64,000 nt of DNA from Leptospira langatensis. Its GTDB lineage: Bacteria > Spirochaetota > Leptospiria > Leptospirales > Leptospiraceae. The notes beneath the pieces were generated by a model, which searched no databases, was not told the origin of the DNA, and was given only the letters and a program-made list of their open reading frames with translations. The position numbers and the translations under genes are program-made. The DNA is taken from NCBI RefSeq assembly GCF_004770615.1, contig NZ_RQER01000002.1, positions 124,001 to 188,000 of the forward strand. Reading direction: 5' to 3'. Numbering within the stretch: the stretch's first letter is position 1; the number at the start of each line of letters is the position of its first letter. Below are positions 8,679 to 14,937 of this stretch, piece by piece.

Positions 8679-9911
8679 ATGCCAAGTTTCAATCCGACGC
8701 CTGCGACTAGCTTTAGTAGGTCAACGCCGAATGATGGAAATCTATTTGGATCTGAGTTCCAGAGGCTCTATGACAACGATGTAATTTTAAAAGCAGATGC
8801 TGATACTCTTTCAGCGGGACTAACTTCTGATATAGCGAATTTACAATCCCAAATTGATCAGCAAACTACAAATATCGCAGGAATGGTTGTTAATTCGCCG
8901 ACCTGGACAAGTCCTTCATCAACGAGCGCGCCTTCTACAATTTCAATAAACCCTAGAATACGCCGTATAATTCAAATATTCGGAGGTTGGCTCGCATCTG
9001 CTTGGACTGCAAGAGCTGGATCTGTTAGTTTAACTTTATCTAGCGTTTGTTGGTCTCCGGAATTAAATTTATTCGTAGCGACCGCTTCAACAACAGCTGC
9101 AAACAACATTTTGACTTCGCAAGATGGCATAAATTGGGTAGCAAGAGCAGGGTCTGCAAGTTTAGCTTTAACTAGCGTATGTTGGTCGTCTCAATTAAAT
9201 ATATTTGTCGCAGTATCCTCTACGGCGACAGCAAACAATGTTTTAATTTCTTCAGATGGTATGAATTGGGCACCAAGGGTAGGATCCGCAAGTTTAGCTT
9301 TAACTAGCGTATGTTGGTCATCTCAATTGAATCTATTTGTCGCAGTATCCTCTTCGGCGACAGCAAACAATATTTTAACTTCATCCGACGGGTCAAATTG
9401 GACACCGAGGACAGGTGCGAGCAATCAGACTCTTAATGGCGTTTGTTGGGCAGCTGAATTGAGTTTTTTTGTAGCTGTTGGACAAAGTGTTCTTATTTCA
9501 TCGGATGGTACTAATTGGGCTGTCGTGAATGGCTGGAGTGCCAAAAGTGTATGCTGGTCCCCTCAACTTCACATGTTTATTGCGGTTGGAAATTCAGGTG
9601 TTCCAGGTCCCGTAAAGTATTCCACTGACGGATTTAACTGGACTTGGTGTCCGGGTCCAATATCGAATTCGGTTTGTTGGTCGCCTGAGTTAAATTTGTT
9701 TATTGCAGTTGTAAGTTCCGCTACTGCTAACAACGTTTACACATCTCCTGATGGGTATTACTGGACCCCCCGAGTTGGCTCCGCCAGTTTGAGTCTTTCC
9801 GGAGTCTGTTGGTCTCCCGAACTTGGAATGTTCGTTGCAATTGCTAACACTGCTATCGCAAATAATATTCTGACTTCTACTCCGTTAGGCAAAGGATATT
9901 ATGCTTCATAA
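8679..9911 (+). CDS. Tail fibre with seven BNR-like repeats, copy 1
   Basis: Putative receptor-binding fibre. Residues 1-35 form a conserved attachment segment shared with the next gene. Residues 36-70 look like a short coiled coil that could trimerise the protein. Residues 109 to about 404 hold seven repeats of roughly 36-44 aa with core S-V-C-W-S-P-E-L-N-L-F-V-A-V and an Asp-box-like S-x-D-G-x-N-W, so a seven-bladed beta-propeller is likely. Repeats 2 and 3 are nearly identical in DNA. The C-terminus LGKGYYAS closes the ring and is conserved in the paralogue. Ligand unknown. Confidence 0.7.
   Translation: MPSFNPTPATSFSRSTPNDGNLFGSEFQRLYDNDVILKADADTLSAGLTSDIANLQSQIDQQTTNIAGMVVNSPTWTSPSSTSAPSTISINPRIRRIIQIFGGWLASAWTARAGSVSLTLSSVCWSPELNLFVATASTTAANNILTSQDGINWVARAGSASLALTSVCWSSQLNIFVAVSSTATANNVLISSDGMNWAPRVGSASLALTSVCWSSQLNLFVAVSSSATANNILTSSDGSNWTPRTGASNQTLNGVCWAAELSFFVAVGQSVLISSDGTNWAVVNGWSAKSVCWSPQLHMFIAVGNSGVPGPVKYSTDGFNWTWCPGPISNSVCWSPELNLFIAVVSSATANNVYTSPDGYYWTPRVGSASLSLSGVCWSPELGMFVAIANTAIANNILTSTPLGKGYYAS
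9003..9890 (+). repeat. Seven tandem blade repeats in fibre 1
   Basis: The repeat period is 132 bases (44 codons) for blades 1-3, shorter for blades 4-6. Each unit begins with W-x-x-R-x-G-S and ends with S-x-D-G-x-N. The copies at 9156-9239 and 9288-9371 differ at only about 4 of 84 bases, which points to a recent blade duplication or gene conversion. Confidence 0.8.
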
Positions 9912-9931
9912 TATTATAAAAGGTAACTAAT

Positions 9932-11197
9932 ATGCCCACTTTTAATCCTACACCACAAACAAGTTTTAATCGCTCCACTCCGACTGATGGAAATCTACTT
10001 GGAGGAGAATTTGGGCGCTTATATGATAATGATTTCGTATTGAAGTCTGATATAGATGCAATTTCCGCTATGCTAACTTCCGATATTTCTGGACTTCAAT
10101 CTCAAATTGATCAACATACAATTGATATAGCAGGGAAAGTTTCAGACAACCCTAATTGGTCTAATCCATCTACTACTATAGCCCCATCGGTGAAAGCTGT
10201 CGATTTACGAATAAAGAAAGTAGCGGCCATGTTCGCCGGCTGGTATGCGTCTGCTTGGACGGCGAGAGCAGGGTCAGCAAGCTTGGGGCTCACAGATGTT
10301 TGCTGGTCTCCCGAGTTAAATTTATTTGTAGCTGTTTCAGTAACGGCTACTGCTAATAATATTCTCACTTCTTCTGACGGAATTAATTGGACGGCGCGGG
10401 CAGGATCAGCAAGCCTTTCATTGCGTTCCGTAGTGTGGGCTAAAGAGTTAGGAATTTTTGTAGTCGTAGCTTCAACTGCAACTGCGAACAATGTATTAAC
10501 ATCTACTGATGGGATAGTTTGGTCTCCACATGCGGGTTCTGCAAGCCTACTTCTTTACGGAGTTTGCTGGTCAGCTAAACTAGGCTTATTTGTTGCAGTT
10601 GCAAACAACAATGTGACCAATAATATTATCACCTCACCGGATGGAGTGAATTGGACTCCTCGAGTCGGATCATCAAGCGTGCTTTTCTCAGATGTTTGTT
10701 GGTCGGCAGAATTAGGATTATTTGTAGCCGTTTCTTTTCTCAATGGTCCGGATAATATTTTTACCTCGCCTGATGGAATAAATTGGAGTGCACGAGTAGG
10801 AGTAGCAGGTTTAGGGCTTCGTTCAATCACTTGGTCTCCAGAGTTAGGCTTATTCGTTGCAACAGGTAATAATGCGGTGGCCAATAATATTCTTACCTCA
10901 CCGGACGGAGTCAATTGGACCCCGGAATCGGGATCATCAAGCCTTATCCCTTGGGGAGTTGTATGGTCTTCCCAATTAAACTTATTTGTTGCCACGTCGG
11001 TAACCACTACTGCTAATAATATTCTTACCTCGCCAGATGGAATAAATTGGGCCCCGCGAGCAGGATCTGCAAGCCTTGCTTTGAGTGGAATTTGTTGGTC
11101 CCCTGAACTTGGTATATTCGTTTCCGTTGCGAATACTCTTACCGCCAACAATATCCTAACCACAACACCCTTAGGCAAAGGCTACTGGCCGGGTTAA
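9932..11197 (+). CDS. Tail fibre with seven BNR-like repeats, copy 2
   Basis: Paralogue of the preceding fibre, with the same N-terminal attachment segment (MPTFNPTPQTSFNRSTP), the same predicted coiled coil and again exactly seven repeats from about residue 109 to the end, all close to 44 aa. Blades differ from those of copy 1, so the two may bind different receptors or form a mixed fibre set. AAGGTAACT precedes the ATG. It is the last gene with clear phage character; no fibre chaperone follows. Antisense open frames across this gene are by-products of the repeat codon pattern. Confidence 0.7.
   Translation: MPTFNPTPQTSFNRSTPTDGNLLGGEFGRLYDNDFVLKSDIDAISAMLTSDISGLQSQIDQHTIDIAGKVSDNPNWSNPSTTIAPSVKAVDLRIKKVAAMFAGWYASAWTARAGSASLGLTDVCWSPELNLFVAVSVTATANNILTSSDGINWTARAGSASLSLRSVVWAKELGIFVVVASTATANNVLTSTDGIVWSPHAGSASLLLYGVCWSAKLGLFVAVANNNVTNNIITSPDGVNWTPRVGSSSVLFSDVCWSAELGLFVAVSFLNGPDNIFTSPDGINWSARVGVAGLGLRSITWSPELGLFVATGNNAVANNILTSPDGVNWTPESGSSSLIPWGVVWSSQLNLFVATSVTTTANNILTSPDGINWAPRAGSASLALSGICWSPELGIFVSVANTLTANNILTTTPLGKGYWPG
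10256..11180 (+). repeat. Seven tandem blade repeats in fibre 2
   Basis: Seven units of about 132 bases, more regular in length than in copy 1. The shared core is V-C-W-S-x-E-L-G-L-F-V-A-V, then N-N-I-L-T-S-P-D-G-x-N-W. The seventh unit lacks the Asp-box and ends in T-P-L-G-K-G-Y-W, as in copy 1. Confidence 0.8.
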
Positions 11198-11359
11198 ATT
11201 CGAATGCGGAATTGTGGGATACCCGAAAGCCCTAAGCAAGCCCCCACATCTACCATTTGGAATATAGTACCAGAAAAAATTTGCTATAGAATCCTTGCCA
11301 ACTAGGAATAGGGCAGAAATCGTGATCCCATATAGATTTGCTGTGTTGGAGCCCCGACC

Positions 11360-12271
11360 TTGTCCCTTTTCGTTTTCCTGCTTTTGTTTAGCTCGGCTTT
11401 ATTCTTTTATTACAGATCCGAGAGGAACAAGTTAGCTCTCGTTTTTGCTCTATTGACGATTACGATAGCTCTCTGGTGTCTTTTGGTATTCTTGGGGGGT
11501 CTGCCTCTCCCAAGGGGACTTCGAACCTTTATCCTGGACATCACCCTGATCCCGATCATTTTTCTCCCTTTATTCAATAATTATATTATTCGAAACTACA
11601 CTCGACCTCATGATCTAATACCGGTCCCGATGGGCTTTATGATAGCGCATACCACTGCTATTGTTGCTTTTTCTGCTCTTTCCGTGATGGGTCTCGTTTC
11701 TCCGTACTATTTGGATGGGGACGTAGTCCGTTACAGAGGTGGTTTAACGTATATCCTCTTAATGCTGTATATCTACGTTTCTACCATCTGGGGTCTAGGA
11801 AGGGTAGTTTACAATATGGTTAAGGGAAGCTATTTCGTCCGTCTGCATTCCATTTATATTTTTACCGGGATCCTGCTTGCGAGTATCATTGCATTCACGT
11901 TTCTCATCGCGTTGCCATCGCAGGAGCCCAACTTAAGTCCCGTGGCCTCTTTTGGGATGCTTGCCTTCCTCTGGTTTAGCTGGGTTCCGGCTACGAAATA
12001 TAGGCTGTTTAATGTGGCGCTCACCGATTTCGGACAGGATTTTCGAAATCCTAGGCTTTCTTCTATCATTGTCACGATCAATCGTTTCCTTTTGAACAAG
12101 ATGGACCCGATCGCATATAAAGATATTTGCGATCAGTATGAAAAACTTAAAATGGAAGAGATAGAACGGATCCAGATGTCTGGTCTGTACAATATGATCC
12201 GAAAGACTGGAAATCCAGTAAAATACATAGTGAATACTTCGGAGAAGATCATTAAGACTCTGTTTCCTTAA
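11360..12271 (+). CDS. Orphan seven-helix sensor-like membrane protein
   Basis: Inner-membrane protein of 303 aa with about seven hydrophobic helices (roughly residues 2-20, 26-48, 57-75, 93-113, 131-150, 166-186, 195-215), then about 90 charged cytosolic residues. The layout resembles the seven-helix N-terminal sensor of some histidine kinases, but no kinase, GGDEF or phosphatase domain follows. It may act with a separate partner or be a remnant of a larger receptor. It starts at TTG 11360 with GGAG about 8 bases upstream. It is probably not a tail gene, although it directly follows the fibres. Function unknown. Confidence 0.6.
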   Translation: MSLFVFLLLFSSALFFYYRSERNKLALVFALLTITIALWCLLVFLGGLPLPRGLRTFILDITLIPIIFLPLFNNYIIRNYTRPHDLIPVPMGFMIAHTTAIVAFSALSVMGLVSPYYLDGDVVRYRGGLTYILLMLYIYVSTIWGLGRVVYNMVKGSYFVRLHSIYIFTGILLASIIAFTFLIALPSQEPNLSPVASFGMLAFLWFSWVPATKYRLFNVALTDFGQDFRNPRLSSIIVTINRFLLNKMDPIAYKDICDQYEKLKMEEIERIQMSGLYNMIRKTGNPVKYIVNTSEKIIKTLFP

Positions 12272-12277
12272 GAGGAT

Positions 12278-12799
12278 CTATTTCTTCTTTCGAATGACTT
12301 TTCTTTCTACCTTGAGTGCGGCGTCTAGAATATCCTCGTATCCTTCGCTCGGTAGATCCAGCATGACAGAGATCAAATTTCGGAATAGTCGATTCTTCTT
12401 CTCACTAAATAACTTAATACAAAATCTACTGACTAGATCCTGATCTATTTCTTCGAGGGTCTCACTCAGATTCATGATCCTTGCGAGTTGCGCGTTCTTT
12501 ACTTCAGAGAGATTGGTGTTCGTTTTTACCCAGGCACCAAACTCCTTATTGAAGATCGGTAAAAGTTCGGCAAGCTCCGCCTTTTCCTGTCCTTTCCCAG
12601 TTCTAACAAATATTTTCGAGATCCCATACTGGAATAAGAGCTGGTTTAATACAGATTCTGGAGTCTCTACATTTCCGTTGATCCAACGATAAACGGTGGT
12701 TTCCGACCTTTGCAGGTAGTTAGAGACCTCCTTGACGTTAGACAGCAAATTAATTGCAAGTCCGAGTCTTTCGCCTTCCGCAATCAGATCTTTAGCCAT
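12278..12799 (-). CDS. Helix-turn-helix repressor-like protein
   Basis: Likely DNA-binding regulator of 173 aa. Residues about 20-45 form a helix-turn-helix (VKEVSNYLQRSETTVYRWING) of the Cro/CI or MerR-like type with Ser-Glu-Thr-Thr-Val-Tyr-Arg-Trp in the recognition helix. The rest is helical and charged, with no LexA-type Ser-Lys protease motif, so it is not a self-cleaving CI repressor. It runs convergent to the preceding membrane protein (6-base gap). Its upstream region carries palindromes that could be its own operators. It is a candidate prophage immunity or tail-expression regulator by location only. Confidence 0.65.
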   Translation of the reverse strand: MAKDLIAEGERLGLAINLLSNVKEVSNYLQRSETTVYRWINGNVETPESVLNQLLFQYGISKIFVRTGKGQEKAELAELLPIFNKEFGAWVKTNTNLSEVKNAQLARIMNLSETLEEIDQDLVSRFCIKLFSEKKNRLFRNLISVMLDLPSEGYEDILDAALKVERKVIRKKK

Positions 12800-13130
12800 A
12801 TTTGTTTTCTCTTTTTTTCATAATCGGCAAAATGTAAAAAATACTTGCAAACTTGCATTTTGTTGGTTTGATTGGTTCCAACAATATCACAGTTATTTCT
12901 GGGTTCAAGAAGTAATTTTCGACGTTTTACGGATAATTTCGGTCGGATCCTTCTTTTTTCGGACCCCTGAAACTAGCTTGCCTATTGCATTTTCGATTTT
13001 TTTGACAGTTCTCTGTCCGACAAAAATCTCTATTTATGAAAGTAGTACGTTCTTAATTTCGATGGATCTCTTTAACTTTAAGACAGTCCGAACTCGCATC
13101 GAAGAAGGGGGATCTTCTTCTCGAAGTATT
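12800..13130. promoter_or_regulatory. Repressor upstream region with palindromes
   Basis: This stretch holds no convincing gene. It contains TGCAA-AC-TTGCA at 12846-12857 and TTGG-TT-CCAA at 12872-12881 (extended as GTTGG/CCAAC between 12862 and 12882). They lie 46-83 bases upstream of the repressor start, where auto-regulatory operators are usual. An open frame crosses it on the plus strand from 12732, but its first part is antisense to the repressor and looks non-coding. Confidence 0.4.
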
Positions 13131-13757
13131 TTGTACTTCGTATATTTAAAGAATCTTTCTTTCCTTGTCTTCGGCTTTTACGGACTTTCCTTGCTAGGAG
13201 CGGAGAATCCGGAACAAGTTGCTATCCAGCAAAGATTCTCTCTTTTGTCTAAGGTCGCGGTCAGATCCACGAATACAGATCCTTCTTCCTTAAATATTCG
13301 ATTTTTATGGAATACTCGGTCTCCAATTCTCCGACTTGTTCTTGAAGGCAGATCCTTAATATCTTTTGCGAAGCTCTCCGTGTTAGGATCTTCGTATGAT
13401 ACTCCTGAGGAAAAGAATTGCTTTTCTCAACAAACCTTCATCAAAACGAAGCATGGGTATACTTCCGTAGAGAATCTAAAAGTAGGGGACTTTGTTTTGG
13501 CAGGAAGCGACGGTTCGGGTGCTTTGGCTTACAAAGCAGTTACGGAAACATTCATCCAGGATGTTCAATCCATTCATTGTAAGATCCGGACCCAGGCTGT
13601 GAGGAAATGTTCCGACCTATAAAGAGTTTGTCGATGTTCCGGGTGCATGGATTGCTTCTACAATAAGGGAGCGTGCACAGATTCAGAACTAAATCCGACG
13701 ATTTGTCAAAAAGTTATCGCGCAAGATCGGCATCTATTTAAAAAGTTCCTAGCATAA
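13131..13757 (+). pseudogene. Broken Hint-domain (pretoxin-type) gene with Cys-rich tail
   Basis: The plus frame from TTG 13131 encodes a possible signal peptide (LSFLVFGFYGLSLLGA). At 13419 comes Cys-Phe-Ser followed by TKHGYTSVENLKVGDFVLA, the start of a Hint (hedgehog/intein) fold with Cys at its first position. The frame stops at 13620-13622, well before a full Hint domain would end. The same frame then stays open to 13757 and reads a Cys-rich stretch (C-x-C-x-x-C-x-x-C, then Cys-Thr-Asp). An independent 36-aa start exists at ATG 13647. Hint domains of this type usually sit before toxins in polymorphic toxins or in large secreted proteins. Best read as a decayed gene; a sequencing error is possible. 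Confidence 0.4.
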
Positions 13758-13772
13758 AGCCAGAGGAACTGA

Positions 13773-14723
13773 ATGAAGAAACTATTGAAGATAGTCGGAG
13801 CGATCCTGATCCTTTTTCCCATCGTATTGATCGGATTCTTATATCTTGCCTTTCCGAAGATAAACCCACCGGAAGAGATCCAAGCTAGACAAGATCGTGA
13901 GAATATTGAAAGGGGAAGATATCTTGCCAATCATGTCTCCGCTTGCATCGATTGCCACTCCACAAGGGACTGGAAAAGATTCTCGGGGCCTTTACTTCCG
14001 GAATCCATTGGAGAAGGCGGTGAGATCTTCGATCAAAAGATCGGGTTTCCTGGTTCTTTCGTTGCACCAAATATCACTCCTGCTTCCCTCGGGACTTGGA
14101 CGGACGGAGAAATCCTTCGTGCGATCTCGAGCGGGATTAGCAAGAACGGTCGCCCTCTATTTCCTGTCATGCCTCATCCTGCATATGGCAAAATGTCTAA
14201 GGACGACCTACTTTCCATCATCGCATATTTAAGGAATATTGCTCCGATCCAAAAGGAGAATGAGGTTTCTAAACCTGAATTTCCCTTTTCTCTCATCTTA
14301 AGGACGATCCCGCAACCTGCGGAGTTTTCTTCCTCGCCTAAGAAAGAGGATAAAATCGCTTACGGCAAATATTTGTTCAACGCGGCAGCTTGTTCCGAAT
14401 GTCATACGAAAAAAGACAAAGGAAAACCGGTAGAAGGGATGGATCTGGCCGGTGGATTTGAATTTCCTTTGCCAAACGGTACTAAGATCGTTTCTTCCAA
14501 TATTACTCCTGACAAGGAAACGGGTATCGGTCATTGGTCTGAAGAAAAATTTGTAGAACGGTTTAAAAGTATGGAGCCTCCTCGTTACCAACCTCATTTG
14601 GTAAAGGACGGTGAGCGTCAGACCATCATGCCTTGGACCATGTATGCAGGGATGACCAAGGACGACTTGGCTGCGATCTTTGCCTATTTGCAGACTGTGA
14701 AACCTATTTCGAATAAAATTTAA
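13773..14723 (+). CDS. Dihaem c-type cytochrome
   Basis: Periplasmic electron carrier anchored by an N-terminal helix (residues 5-28). Two haem-binding sites are visible: CIDCH near residue 63 and CSECH near residue 209, each starting a cytochrome c domain of about 110-130 residues. The layout resembles cytochrome subunits of membrane alcohol or aldehyde dehydrogenases, but no dehydrogenase gene is adjacent, so the electron donor is unknown. The ATG at 13773 follows AGAGGAACTGA. A strong terminator follows the stop, so it is monocistronic. Confidence 0.85.
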   Translation: MKKLLKIVGAILILFPIVLIGFLYLAFPKINPPEEIQARQDRENIERGRYLANHVSACIDCHSTRDWKRFSGPLLPESIGEGGEIFDQKIGFPGSFVAPNITPASLGTWTDGEILRAISSGISKNGRPLFPVMPHPAYGKMSKDDLLSIIAYLRNIAPIQKENEVSKPEFPFSLILRTIPQPAEFSSSPKKEDKIAYGKYLFNAAACSECHTKKDKGKPVEGMDLAGGFEFPLPNGTKIVSSNITPDKETGIGHWSEEKFVERFKSMEPPRYQPHLVKDGERQTIMPWTMYAGMTKDDLAAIFAYLQTVKPISNKI

Positions 14724-14729
14724 ACCCGA

Positions 14730-14769
14730 TTCTGCCGTTTCCTGTTCGCATCAAACGGCAGAAGTTTTT
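14730..14769 (+). terminator. Rho-independent terminator after the cytochrome gene
   Basis: Perfect 11-bp stem TTCTGCCGTTT (14730-14740) with AAACGGCAGAA (14753-14763) around a 12-base loop, followed by GTTTTT. A textbook intrinsic terminator for the plus strand. Confidence 0.9.
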
Positions 14770-14786
14770 ACGGCTCTTTTTGAAAG

Positions 14787-14802
14787 CCGCTCGATCGAGC
14801 GG
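14787..14802. repeat. 16-bp perfect palindrome CCGCTCGATCGAGCGG
   Basis: This self-complementary 16-mer lies between the cytochrome terminator and the P-type ATPase gene, about 135-150 bases upstream of the ATPase start. It could be a second terminator half or a binding site for a dimeric regulator. The rest of the 14770-14937 gap shows nothing clear. Confidence 0.4.
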
Positions 14803-14937
14803 TTCCTTTCTCTCTTTTGTTTGTCTGATAGGATCGATGATATCGCTCATCTCCCTTTTTCCCGGTTTTCCCTTTTTTCGCTTTTCTGAAAATGGTAGAG
14901 TGTAGATCTAGAAGCTTTACTATCTCATTATCTTTTT

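Noticed and set aside
10555..11178. Long minus-strand open frame (207 codons) across the second fibre gene
   Set aside because: It mirrors the plus-strand repeats, has no ribosome site, and its repeated composition is a by-product of the blade codons.
12732..13130. Plus-strand start of the 296-codon frame that contains the Hint domain
   Set aside because: The first part is antisense to the repressor gene and to its upstream region and has no coding character. The coding-like part begins near 13131.
13603..13692. Second frame after the Hint stop reading Asn-Val-Pro-Thr-Tyr-Lys-Glu-Phe-Val
   Set aside because: It could be a frameshifted continuation, but the zero frame after the stop is longer and Cys-patterned. 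I kept that one and treat this frame as unresolved.
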